From positions 1 through 18,656 of the forward strand of contig CALFKA010000058.1 of assembly GCA_937880545.1 (NCBI GenBank): a stretch of DNA of 18,656 nucleotides, read 5' to 3'. Origin of the DNA: an uncultured Clostridia bacterium (GTDB lineage: Bacteria > Bacillota > Clostridia > Peptostreptococcales > Acidaminobacteraceae). How positions within the stretch are numbered: position 1 is the stretch's first letter; every line of letters begins with the position of its first letter. Positions 1 through 6,597 of the stretch are shown here, one piece after another. The notes under the pieces are model-generated. The model was not told where the DNA came from and made no database searches. It saw nothing but the letters and a program-made list of their open reading frames with translations. The position numbers and the translations under genes were made by a program.

Positions 1-53
1 GCGCTGCGTTCGCAACGCAGAGGCCAAGGGTTCGAGTCCCTCCGGGTCCACCA
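1..53 (+). tRNA. tRNA-Ala (anticodon CGC), 3' part only
   Basis: The 5' end lies before the window. Visible are the anticodon stem CTGCG/CGCAG (4-8, 16-20) around the 7-nt loop TTCGCAA with anticodon CGC at 11-13, the T-loop TTCGAGT (31-37), the 3' acceptor strand CGGGTCC (43-49), discriminator A50 and an encoded CCA (51-53). Anticodon CGC reads GCG alanine codons. The T at acceptor position 70 would allow the G3-U70 pair that marks tRNA-Ala, but position 3 is outside the window. The outermost T-stem pair (A-C) is mismatched. Confidence 0.88.
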
Positions 54-61
54 TACAGTCT

Positions 62-98
62 TGCCTGCATTGATAATCAAAGCAGGCATTTTTGTTTT
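62..98 (+). terminator. Intrinsic terminator of the tRNA-Ala transcript
   Basis: Stem TGCCTGC (62-68) pairs with GCAGGCA (82-88). The loop contains a further self-complementary TTGAT/ATCAA. A T-rich tail TTTTTGTTTT follows at 89-98. Confidence 0.88.
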
Positions 99-122
99 CA
101 TAAAAATCTTTTCTAATGCATA

Positions 123-156
123 TTGTATTTTTTACTCATAAGGTGTAATATTACAC
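123..156 (+). promoter_or_regulatory. Promoter with a 14-bp palindromic operator over the -10
   Basis: A -35 TTGTAT (123-128) and a -10 TAATAT (146-151) are 17 bp apart. The perfect palindrome GTGTAATATTACAC (143-156) covers the -10, which suggests direct repression when bound. The first gene downstream encodes an HTH protein, so autoregulation is the simplest inference; binding is not shown. Confidence 0.6.
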
Positions 157-177
157 TATACCGAAAAGGAGAGTACC

Positions 178-633
178 ATGACACAAGAAGAATTCACTCA
201 AGTCATCGACGAAAAAATCAAGCTAATCCGCACAGAATATGGGCTGACACAGGACAAGATGGCCATTATCCTAGGTATCTCGAAGAAGACGCTCATTGAA
301 GTAGAAAAGCGTAGAAAGAGTGCGGGCTGGACGGTCGCCGTAGCGATTGCCGGCATCTTCTCTGACAGCGCAGTACTGCGAGATGCTCTTGGTGGTGATG
401 TGACTGATCTTCTCCTTGCAATCGCCTTCAATGAAACTGAGGTGGATTACCCAGTGACATGGGGCGGAAAAGTCTGGTGGGATACGGTTTTAGAAAAAGC
501 AGGGTTTCGCATTCAACAGAACATCTTTTCTCGGCACTATAGACTGCTTGATGCTACCGACAGAAGGATCCTCGCTTCTTTCGATCTAGACGAAGTGAAG
601 CGCACGTTACAGGATATTCTGAAAGACAAGTAG
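178..633 (+). CDS. XRE-type helix-turn-helix transcriptional regulator
   Basis: This 151-residue cytoplasmic protein has an N-terminal XRE/Cro-type HTH at about residues 12-50 (IKLIRTEYGLTQDKMAIILG, then ISKKTLIEVE). The C-terminal half (about 70-151) has a conserved-looking stretch WGGKVWWDTVLEKAGF that I cannot assign to a domain; it may sense a ligand or mediate dimerisation. The ATG has a strong AGGAGA site 7 nt upstream. It is the first gene of a probable operon with two small membrane proteins, so it may control membrane or envelope functions. The palindrome over its own promoter suggests autorepression. The HTH call is firm; the regulon is unknown. Confidence 0.85.
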   Translation: MTQEEFTQVIDEKIKLIRTEYGLTQDKMAIILGISKKTLIEVEKRRKSAGWTVAVAIAGIFSDSAVLRDALGGDVTDLLLAIAFNETEVDYPVTWGGKVWWDTVLEKAGFRIQQNIFSRHYRLLDATDRRILASFDLDEVKRTLQDILKDK

Positions 634-684
634 CCCTTCCTCTTCCGGTATTAGTTGTAAAATTTCTGTCTAATGGAGAACACA

Positions 685-966
685 ATGAAGATTTCTCTTG
701 TCCCTAAAACGAAGCTTGGCAGCTGGGCTGCTACCCTCACTATTTTGTTTGTTGCTCTCATGGTGATAAAGTTGTCTGCTCTCTCTCGTACTCTGCGTCT
801 ACCTCTTCCTACCCCAATCATCGCCGTTTTTGGTTTGCTTGGATTCCTACTAGGATTGATAGCCGTATTCAAAAACAAAGATCGCTCCCTTCTCACACTT
901 TTCACGATTCCGGTCGGTCTGATGATCATCTTCTGGATGGCAGCAGAACTTCTGTTTCCACATTAG
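685..966 (+). CDS. Small membrane protein, three predicted TM segments
   Basis: The product is 93 residues and very hydrophobic, with probable membrane helices at about 14-33, 43-62 and 68-88, the last followed by a short tail ending in FPH. I chose the ATG at 685 because GGAGA at 675-679 sits 5 nt before it; an in-frame ATG at 673 has no ribosome binding site and overlaps that motif. I do not recognise the family. It lies 51 nt after the HTH gene and its TAG stop overlaps the Shine-Dalgarno of the next gene, so the three genes are probably co-transcribed. It may work with the next membrane protein, but no function can be read from the sequence. Confidence 0.75.
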   Translation: MKISLVPKTKLGSWAATLTILFVALMVIKLSALSRTLRLPLPTPIIAVFGLLGFLLGLIAVFKNKDRSLLTLFTIPVGLMIIFWMAAELLFPH

Positions 967-975
967 GAGAGTACC

Positions 976-1566
976 ATGGAAAAAAACGAAATGCCTATTA
1001 TCCTCTGTGCCCTCCTAGGAGCCCTTGCCTTTATACTGGGAGGCATTCCCTCTCTCTTCTTGATTCGCATTACCTTTAATTACCTGCTGGGAGTTTTGCT
1101 CAGTAGCATGATCAGCGGTGTTCTCCTAGGCCTCTTCCTCCAGCGCAGGCGCGTGTTGCGAACGGCTCTGGCAACGATTGCCGGCGTGAGCATAGGATTC
1201 ATCGGAAGTTTTCTCTTGATAGAGGGGATCGGTGCACTTCTCACGGAAGCCGGCATCAACATGGACGGCTCCATTCTACCAGATGTGAGTGTAATCACTC
1301 TCATGGGGCTCGTCATGGGTTCTATCTTTGGAGCCATTCTCTTCGGCAAAAGATCCATTCCTACCTTTGCTATTATTTGCGCTCTCCTCTGTCTTCCCGC
1401 AGGTTTCATGATTGTAGCACTCAATCAACAGCTATCCTGGACAGCGCCTCTGATCGACATACAGCAGCGCATCGGATTTGATATGAATCTCCTTGTCACC
1501 CTGCTTGCCTTTGGTCTTGGCTTGGGTATATCGATCTGCCGTTGGGAGAAGCATTCTAACGAGTGA
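976..1566 (+). CDS. Polytopic membrane protein of unknown function
   Basis: This 196-residue integral membrane protein has about six hydrophobic segments (near 8-30, 33-53, 60-85, 103-122, 128-147 and 168-188), a short Arg-rich cytoplasmic turn (LQRRRVLR, near residues 54-61) and a basic C-terminus. The many Gly and Ser residues inside the helices resemble small permease-like proteins, but there is no transport or catalytic motif. The ATG has AGGAGA 7 nt upstream. It is the last gene of the unit: an intrinsic terminator follows within 15 nt. The family is not recognised. Confidence 0.78.
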   Translation: MEKNEMPIILCALLGALAFILGGIPSLFLIRITFNYLLGVLLSSMISGVLLGLFLQRRRVLRTALATIAGVSIGFIGSFLLIEGIGALLTEAGINMDGSILPDVSVITLMGLVMGSIFGAILFGKRSIPTFAIICALLCLPAGFMIVALNQQLSWTAPLIDIQQRIGFDMNLLVTLLAFGLGLGISICRWEKHSNE

Positions 1567-1576
1567 TTAGTTTTCT

Positions 1577-1605
1577 AGTCCCGCTATTGCGGGACTTTTC
1601 CTTTT
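1577..1605 (+). terminator. Intrinsic terminator of the HTH/membrane-protein operon
   Basis: Perfect 8-bp stem AGTCCCGC (1577-1584) and GCGGGACT (1589-1596) with loop TATT, followed by a T-rich tract TTTTCCTTTT. Confidence 0.93.
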
Positions 1606-1675
1606 AGATGCGTCATTCCGTTAAGAAGTAAAGATTACCTCGTAACTTTGGGTAACAGTAATGGTGGAGGCGCAT

Positions 1676-2692
1676 ATGTCACAAGTCTTGGTATTAAACA
1701 AAAATGAAATTGATTCGCTGCTAACTTTACCCGAAGCGATCGAAAGCGTAGAAGCTGCATACTTGGCAAAAGAGAACGAGACCGGAAAACTATTTCCCGT
1801 CATCTCACATGAGTTCTCTTCAGGATCCGGAGAAGTCGACATCAAGTCCGGTCATTTGAGGACCAACAGAGTCTATGGCTTGAAGGTTGTTTCCTGGTTT
1901 TCTGAGAACCAGGATTTTTCACTTCCGCCTACTTTTGCGACATCTCTCATTTTCGACGATCGGACGGGCGAGCCCCTCGCTCTTCTCAACGCTTCAGGGC
2001 TGACGAGTATGCGCACAGGAGCAGCAGGAGCTGTCTCCATGAAATACCTTGCAAGAGAAGAGTCGAGTACTCTTCTTATGGTGGGAATGGGCCAGCTCGC
2101 GCCCTACCTGGTAGCTGCTGCACTCTATGTCATGCCGCGACTCGATGAAGTCATTCTCTACAATCCCCACGGTATAGAGAAAGCGCAGCAAAGAGAGCCT
2201 GAATTCCTTTTACGACTGCATCAGCTCTTGGCTTCTTTGGACGATAGAAACTACAATATTTCCATTACGGATGAGCTTGCTGAGGCTGTTAGCAGGAGTG
2301 ATATCATCGTAACAGCCACACCCTCCAGAGTCCCACTGATCCAGGCTGGCTGGTTAAAGCCCGGCACCCACATCTGTGCCATCGGTTCCGACATGCGAAA
2401 CAAGCAAGAGCTGGATTCATTTATTCTCAGTCAAGCTACCATCTATGTCGACGACAAAGTGCAGGCGACACTGATCGGAGAAGCAGAGATCCCTCTTCGC
2501 CATGGGCTGATCAATCAAGAAAGCCTAAAAGAAATAAGCAAGCTGGTCATAACAAAACAGAGTGGACGTCAGTCGGAAGAAGAGACTACGGTATTTGATG
2601 CGACGGGTATTGCCCTTCAGGATCTATCCATCGCGAAACGCATTTATGACCTGGCTGTTCGCGCGAATATCGGAACTGCAATAGAGCTTTAG
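1676..2692 (+). CDS. Ornithine cyclodeaminase / mu-crystallin family protein
   Basis: This 338-residue protein belongs to the NAD(P)-binding ornithine cyclodeaminase/mu-crystallin family, whose members deaminate ornithine or reduce cyclic imino acids. Signature regions in order are YGLKVVSW (67-74, with a conserved Lys), LTSMRTGAAGA (109-119, with the substrate-binding Arg), a Rossmann glycine motif GMGQLAPY (137-144), VTATPS (212-217) and GTHICAIGSDM (230-240), with Asp239 where the family has its catalytic Asp. The start at 1676 has GGAGG 5 nt upstream; the in-frame ATG at 1661 has no ribosome binding site. It is 10 nt upstream of an aminotransferase gene and probably in one operon with it. 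Length is normal for the family. Substrate unknown; true ornithine cyclodeaminase activity is not established. Confidence 0.88.
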   Translation: MSQVLVLNKNEIDSLLTLPEAIESVEAAYLAKENETGKLFPVISHEFSSGSGEVDIKSGHLRTNRVYGLKVVSWFSENQDFSLPPTFATSLIFDDRTGEPLALLNASGLTSMRTGAAGAVSMKYLAREESSTLLMVGMGQLAPYLVAAALYVMPRLDEVILYNPHGIEKAQQREPEFLLRLHQLLASLDDRNYNISITDELAEAVSRSDIIVTATPSRVPLIQAGWLKPGTHICAIGSDMRNKQELDSFILSQATIYVDDKVQATLIGEAEIPLRHGLINQESLKEISKLVITKQSGRQSEEETTVFDATGIALQDLSIAKRIYDLAVRANIGTAIEL

Positions 2693-2702
2693 GAGATGAG
2701 TT

Positions 2703-3833
2703 ATGAAGATTGAACCCTTTCTTGTGGAAGAGTGGATGAACGCCTACGAAACACAGGCAACCTATAATATTGCAGAGACCTGCGCCGATTCAGTTTCTTT
2801 GGAAGAACTCTTTGCGCTCTGCAAGGAGGATCTAGGGGCTTTCTGGCAGTCGATCAGTGAAATGAGACTCACCTATGGAGATATTTATGGCAATCCTTCT
2901 TTTACAGAAGGCGTAGCATCACTCTACAAAAGTGTCTCTTCAGAGCACATTGTTCCGACACATGGGGCCGCGGGTGCCAATCACCTGGTGATCAGTGCAC
3001 TTGTCAGTCCGGGAGATCACGTCATCAGTGTCATGCCGACCTATCAGCAGCTTTATTCTATTCCTGATTCTCTCGGCGCTGAGTTAGATATCCTCAAGCT
3101 AAAAAAAGAAAAACAGTATCAGCCGGATCTCAAAGAGCTGGAGAGGCTTCTGCGCGACGACACCAAAGTCATTATCCTCAATAATCCCAACAATCCTACC
3201 GGTGCACTGATGAGTAATGATACGCTCAGAGAGATCGTCAAACTCGCAAAGCGCTCTGATGCAATCATCCTCGTCGACGAAGTATATCGCCATCTCGTGC
3301 ACGACGACACATACAGCGAGTCGATCGTCGACATCTATGAAAAGGGTGTCAGTGTCAGCAGTATGTCTAAAGTCTTTTCTCTTGCCGGCATCCGCCTGGG
3401 CTGGATCGCTGTTAAGAATGAGACCCTGAAGGAAAAGATTCTCTCACATCGCGACTACAGCACCATCAGCTGCGGCATGATCGATGAGAGGATCGGCGCA
3501 ATCGCCCTAAAGAACCCGGAAAAACTGCTAAAGCGCAACCGGGAATTGGTCAGAGAAAACCTGGCCATACTCAGTGAATGGGTAGAAAAAGAGCCTCTGG
3601 TTCATTTTGTGAAGCCTCAAGCCGGCACGACCGCTCTTCTGCACTACGACCTTCCGGTGCCTTCCAGAGAGTTCTGCACCCGGCTACTGCATGAGACAGG
3701 AGCTTTCCTGACACCCGGTGAATGCTTTGAAGAAGAGTACTCGCTTCGCATCGGCTATGCCAGTGATACTCAAGTGCTCAGAGACGGACTGAAGGAACTC
3801 AGTAAATTCATCGAAAAACTCTCTCAGGAATAA
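2703..3833 (+). CDS. PLP-dependent class I/II aminotransferase
   Basis: This 376-residue protein has the fold-type I aminotransferase pattern: THGAAGANHLV (86-96, phosphate/PLP pocket), NNPNNPTG (160-167), DEVY (192-195), and the PLP Schiff-base lysine K223 in SMSKVFSLAGIRLGW (220-234). A C-terminal LRIGYA carries the Arg expected to bind the substrate carboxylate. AGGAG lies a few nt before the ATG, and the gene follows the ornithine-cyclodeaminase-family gene by 10 nt. The opening residues (MKIEPFLVEEWMNAYE) recall a subfamily related to capreomycidine-synthase-like enzymes, but that is memory of similarity and not a functional call. The pair may act on ornithine, arginine or a related amino acid; the substrate is unknown. 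Confidence 0.9.
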   Translation: MKIEPFLVEEWMNAYETQATYNIAETCADSVSLEELFALCKEDLGAFWQSISEMRLTYGDIYGNPSFTEGVASLYKSVSSEHIVPTHGAAGANHLVISALVSPGDHVISVMPTYQQLYSIPDSLGAELDILKLKKEKQYQPDLKELERLLRDDTKVIILNNPNNPTGALMSNDTLREIVKLAKRSDAIILVDEVYRHLVHDDTYSESIVDIYEKGVSVSSMSKVFSLAGIRLGWIAVKNETLKEKILSHRDYSTISCGMIDERIGAIALKNPEKLLKRNRELVRENLAILSEWVEKEPLVHFVKPQAGTTALLHYDLPVPSREFCTRLLHETGAFLTPGECFEEEYSLRIGYASDTQVLRDGLKELSKFIEKLSQE

Positions 3834-3892
3834 AAAAAGCGGTATTCTTCCGCTCTTTCCATGGCGAGCTCCTCAAGGAGCTCTTTTATTTT
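3831..3892. terminator. Bidirectional terminator region between convergent operons
   Basis: Two adjacent hairpins serve opposite strands. GAGCTCCT (3866-3873) with AGGAGCTC (3876-3883), followed by TTTTATTTT, ends the plus-strand aminotransferase transcript. AGCGG (3838-3842) with CCGCT (3850-3854) reads on the minus strand as a stem followed by a run of seven T and fits the end of the anti-sigma factor transcript. Confidence 0.88.
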
Positions 3893-4590
3893 CCTTTTTG
3901 TCTTCGCTGGGGTGAACCTTCTCCTCCCCCACTTCGCTCTTGCATGCGCTCTCGGATCTCACGCATCTCCATATCCTTCACTTCTTCGACGGTGATCTCC
4001 TCTCCTTCTTCTTTTAGGCTCAGAAACGAAGAGTATTTTCCAAGTGACATCCCGTATCGATGCGCCTCTCCCAGATTTTCCATGGAAGCGTCACTGCAAT
4101 CCACGAGAAGTTCACTGTCTGCTGTATATTTTTGCTCGAGTGTCTGCATCATCCGCTCTTGTCTTCTTTCAGAACCCGAGGCTATGCTCAGATGAACATA
4201 GGGGATCTCACTTCCCCTGCTTTCGATAAAGCCGCTCTTTAGGATATTTCCCACGGCATCTTCGTAGTTTTGATGTCTGAGGGAAAGGCCTTCTAGTATA
4301 CTTTCACTCTGCGGCTCAAAGCTTTTCCAGCTGATGACACGCTCAAATCTGTTTAGATTGAGTTCCACTGAGGGGTTGATGTCAATACTGATGATGTCTA
4401 CCGGCGTATTGTATACTCTGTAACCGCCAAAGCTCATGACCGCCAAGAGCATGACCATCGCAAAGGCCAGACGCCTTTGTAGTTTTCTCGCAACAGGTCT
4501 GTGCCTCTTCTCTATTTTTGCAAGAGTCTTTCTCTTTAAAGATTCTTCCGCTTTTATCGGCTCGAAGGCATCTTGTATTCTACTCTTCAT
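3886..4590 (-). CDS. RsgI-like membrane anti-sigma factor
   Basis: This 234-residue protein has a cytoplasmic N-terminal part (about 1-38), one membrane helix (about 40-58, LAFAMVMLLAVMSFGGY) and an extracytoplasmic part. Just after the helix is IDINPSVELNLN, the hallmark of RsgI-type anti-sigma factors; in that family the chain self-cleaves at the Asn-Pro bond (here N72-P73). The C-terminus is highly charged, with no carbohydrate-binding module. The ATG at 4590 has GGGAGG 8 nt upstream; a GTG at 4599 would leave no spacing. The gene overlaps the end of the sigma factor gene by 11 nt, which indicates translational coupling and that the two are cognate partners. The signal sensed is unknown. 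Confidence 0.87.
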   Translation of the reverse strand: MKSRIQDAFEPIKAEESLKRKTLAKIEKRHRPVARKLQRRLAFAMVMLLAVMSFGGYRVYNTPVDIISIDINPSVELNLNRFERVISWKSFEPQSESILEGLSLRHQNYEDAVGNILKSGFIESRGSEIPYVHLSIASGSERRQERMMQTLEQKYTADSELLVDCSDASMENLGEAHRYGMSLGKYSSFLSLKEEGEEITVEEVKDMEMREIRERMQERSGGGEGSPQRRQKGK

Positions 4591-5068
4591 TGCCTTCACC
4601 TCCCAGTGTTTCTTTCAGGCTTTCTCGCCCTCTTGAGAGCAGCGTATAAACGGTATTCACGTTCTTGTTCAGGATCTTTGCAATTTCCGTAGCGGGATAC
4701 CCTTCATAATAATGAAGGTAGATGATATCTCGGTAATGTTTCGGAAGACTGAGAAGCGCCTCAAGAACTTCGCGTCGCTCATCATTGAGTGCATCTTTGT
4801 AAGGTTCCATGACCTCTTCAAGACCCACCACATTCTTGCGAAAGAAACTCTTGATCAGGTCTTTGCACGCATTGATGCTCACGCGGATAAACCAGGCTTT
4901 CTCATGCTCCTCGCTCTCAAATTCCTGCGAGGAGAGGACATACTTCATAAAGACCTCTTGAAATATGTCCTCCGTGTCAGCCTCACTCTTCAGATGTACC
5001 AGACAGATGCGGCGAACCGTATCTGCGTAGCGCTCCATCGCTGTGGAGAGCTGCTGATCACTGCGCAT
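4580..5068 (-). CDS. ECF-type RNA polymerase sigma factor
   Basis: This 162-residue sigma-70 family factor has region 2 at about 10-75 (ADTEDIFQEVFMKYV, then AWFIRVSINACKDLIKSF) and region 4 at about 104-153 (LPKHYRDIIYLHYYEGYPAT, then EIAKILNKNVNTVYTLLSRGR as the -35-binding HTH). Regions 1 and 3 are absent, as in ECF sigmas. The ATG has AGGAG 5 nt upstream. It follows the secreted-protein gene by 27 nt and overlaps the anti-sigma gene by 11 nt. An ECF-like promoter precedes the whole unit, so the factor probably drives its own operon when released from the anti-sigma factor. Confidence 0.92.
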   Translation of the reverse strand: MRSDQQLSTAMERYADTVRRICLVHLKSEADTEDIFQEVFMKYVLSSQEFESEEHEKAWFIRVSINACKDLIKSFFRKNVVGLEEVMEPYKDALNDERREVLEALLSLPKHYRDIIYLHYYEGYPATEIAKILNKNVNTVYTLLSRGRESLKETLGGEGNEE

Positions 5069-5095
5069 ATCTGCTCCTGTATGTCAATAAGTATC

Positions 5096-5488
5096 TTAGT
5101 CGACGTCCCACCATTTGCCACTGCCGTCCAGAGGACGATCGCATCCATTGGGGCATTCAGCGGGTTTTCTTGATTTGTTGCGCATACCTGCTCCGCGCTG
5201 ATACTGCATGCCGGTGCCGTCTTCGGGACCCTCTCCGTCATAGAGACACTCCCCTGTCCCCGCTCCTTTTCTTCCGGCTCCATCGGTCTGACCTATTTTG
5301 TACTGAAAGCCGGTGCCATCCTGTGGACCCTCGCCATCGTAGAGACAGAGTTCATGCTGTTGGCAATCTTCATTCTGTACCCTGGCGCGTGCTCCTTTTC
5401 CAATGTCACTGCCACCGGCAGCGAAGATCGTTGTGGCACTTGTGATGACCAGAGTTGCCAGCAGTACAAATGCAATCACTTTTTTCAT
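5096..5488 (-). CDS. Secreted Cys-containing repeat protein in the sigma/anti-sigma operon
   Basis: This 130-residue protein starts with a Sec signal peptide (MKK, hydrophobic core 4-19, probable cleavage near A23/A24). The mature part contains two close copies of CLYDGEGPxDGTGxQY (48-63 and 81-96) and a degenerate third copy, CDRPLDGSGKWW (116-127). There are five cysteines (42, 48, 81, 112, 116), and the repeats are rich in Asp and Gly, which suggests disulphide or metal stabilisation. The ribosome binding site AAAGGGG is about 10 nt upstream. It is the first gene behind the ECF promoter. I do not recognise a named family; it may be an envelope-stress effector or a signal for the anti-sigma factor. 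Confidence 0.8.
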   Translation of the reverse strand: MKKVIAFVLLATLVITSATTIFAAGGSDIGKGARARVQNEDCQQHELCLYDGEGPQDGTGFQYKIGQTDGAGRKGAGTGECLYDGEGPEDGTGMQYQRGAGMRNKSRKPAECPNGCDRPLDGSGKWWDVD

Positions 5489-5508
5489 GATACTTTTACC
5501 CCTTTCTG

Positions 5509-5564
5509 AGGGTTTTTCTTTAACCCTTCACCCATAATACGACTGAGGAGGGTAAATCCTTTCA
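5509..5564 (-). promoter_or_regulatory. ECF-type promoter and leader hairpin of the sigma operon
   Basis: On the minus strand a -35 TGAAAG (5564-5559) and a -10 CGTATT (5541-5536) are 17 bp apart. This resembles Firmicute ECF promoters (TGAAAC near -35, CGTATT or CGTC near -10), so autoregulation by the adjacent sigma factor is likely. In the leader, AGGGTT and AACCCT (5509-5514 and 5522-5527) can form a small hairpin about 10 nt before the ribosome binding site. Confidence 0.65.
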
Positions 5565-5657
5565 AAATTGTCCAGTATTCTACTTTTTCTCTGCAAAATC
5601 GATCATCTCCATTCGATGTCTACGAGAAAAAAGGATATGTGAAGAATAATGTTTATT

Positions 5658-5723
5658 GCAATAGTATTGTATATCATTTATTCGCAATATATATTTGACA
5701 TATCTTCTAGTGCAATATATACT
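5658..5723 (+). promoter_or_regulatory. Strong promoter with three GCAATA boxes
   Basis: A consensus -35 TTGACA (5695-5700) and a -10 TATACT (5718-5723) are exactly 17 bp apart. Three similar boxes flank or overlap it: GCAATAGTAT (5658), GCAATATATA (5684, just upstream of the -35) and GCAATATATA (5712, overlapping the -10), spaced 26 and 28 bp. The boxes are candidate operator sites for the XRE regulator encoded directly downstream. Confidence 0.75.
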
Positions 5724-5740
5724 GTATTCAGGAGGCGGCC

Positions 5741-5953
5741 ATGAGAAATCTGAAACTAAAATTCAAACGCATTGAATTAAACCTATCACAGATGGAGTTG
5801 GCAAAAAAGGCAGGTGTCACCCGGCAAACCATCGGTCTGATTGAAGCTGGGGAGTTTAATCCCTCATTAAAGCTGTGCTTGGCCATTTGCTATGCCCTTG
5901 GCGTGACGTTGGACAAAATATTCTGGGAGGATCCGAATGAAACGAGTAAATAA
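5741..5953 (+). CDS. Short XRE-family transcriptional regulator
   Basis: This 70-residue protein is almost entirely an HTH of the Cro/C1 type: LKFKRIELNLSQMELAKKAG, then VTRQTIGLIEAGEFNPSLKL and ALGVTLDKIFW. This is the normal length for the minimal YozG-like subfamily. AGGAGG is 6 nt before the ATG. The gene overlaps the next one by 17 nt, so both are translated from one message. Its probable role is repression of its own operon through the GCAATA boxes; this is inferred from position only. Confidence 0.9.
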   Translation: MRNLKLKFKRIELNLSQMELAKKAGVTRQTIGLIEAGEFNPSLKLCLAICYALGVTLDKIFWEDPNETSK

Positions 5954-6419
5954 GACAAATCTTGATGAACGACAGGAATTGATCCTGCTAAAGATAGAAC
6001 ATAACGCATTTTGGCTAGCGTTCTGGGCATTGTTTGCCAGCATACTTATCCAGATGATTCGGTTGATTCGGTTGGACGGGAGCACGGAAGCCATCGCCGG
6101 GGAATTCTTGGTGTTTTCACTCATGGCTGCCTACATGACACTCTCCTCCATCAGGCACGGCATTTGGGACCGGCATTTAAAACCCGATCTGAAAACCAAT
6201 CTTTTTGTTTCACTCATAGCAGGACTCTTCATTGTCGTAGTGCAACTGATCCAGAGCCAACTCAGATATCCCGGCGCATTTCTGCGTTCGATATCCGCCA
6301 GCCTCATCACCGGCTTCATCACCTGCCTCATCTCCTTTCTGGCTCTCACAATTTTTGCATCTATTATGAAGAGGAAACAGCAGAAGCTAGAGGCTGAAGA
6401 GGAAGAAAATATGGAATAA
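5937..6419 (+). CDS. DUF6773-like membrane protein
   Basis: The product is 160 residues, with an N-terminal cytoplasmic segment carrying the LDERQELILLKIEHNAFW pattern (about 8-25) that I associate with DUF6773 proteins. About four membrane helices follow (near 23-42, 53-71, 88-105 and 118-142), then a charged tail rich in Lys and Glu. GGGAGG is 6 nt before the ATG, inside the upstream HTH gene. Such a pair of a minimal XRE regulator and a small membrane protein is common in Clostridia. The molecular function of this family is not known to me. Confidence 0.75.
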   Translation: MKRVNKTNLDERQELILLKIEHNAFWLAFWALFASILIQMIRLIRLDGSTEAIAGEFLVFSLMAAYMTLSSIRHGIWDRHLKPDLKTNLFVSLIAGLFIVVVQLIQSQLRYPGAFLRSISASLITGFITCLISFLALTIFASIMKRKQQKLEAEEEENME

Positions 6420-6540
6420 CTGGCTTCTTCCTCACTTCTTCACTCCTTGTACTTTCGATTGTCATGACATGCTTAAATCCCATGTTTCATGCAAATGTCT
6501 CTGGAAGGATGCTTATATCCATTACTTTTCGTTCAAGCAT

Positions 6541-6585
6541 AGAAAAAACGCCCATCTCTGCTAGTTCAAGGGATGAGCGCTTTTC
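6541..6585 (-). terminator. Terminator of the class V aminotransferase gene, possibly bidirectional
   Basis: CGCCCATC (6549-6556) pairs with GATGAGCG (6572-6579). The one mismatch is a G-U pair when read as minus-strand RNA, and the minus strand then has TTTTTT. On the plus strand CTTTTCTTT follows, so it may also stop the upstream operon. The rest of 6420-6540 shows no feature I can support. Confidence 0.8.
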
Positions 6586-6597
6586 TTTATAAAGCTA

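Noticed and set aside
2703..3833. Naming the aminotransferase capreomycidine synthase
   Set aside because: Only a remembered resemblance of the N-terminus; no other genes of such a pathway are present.
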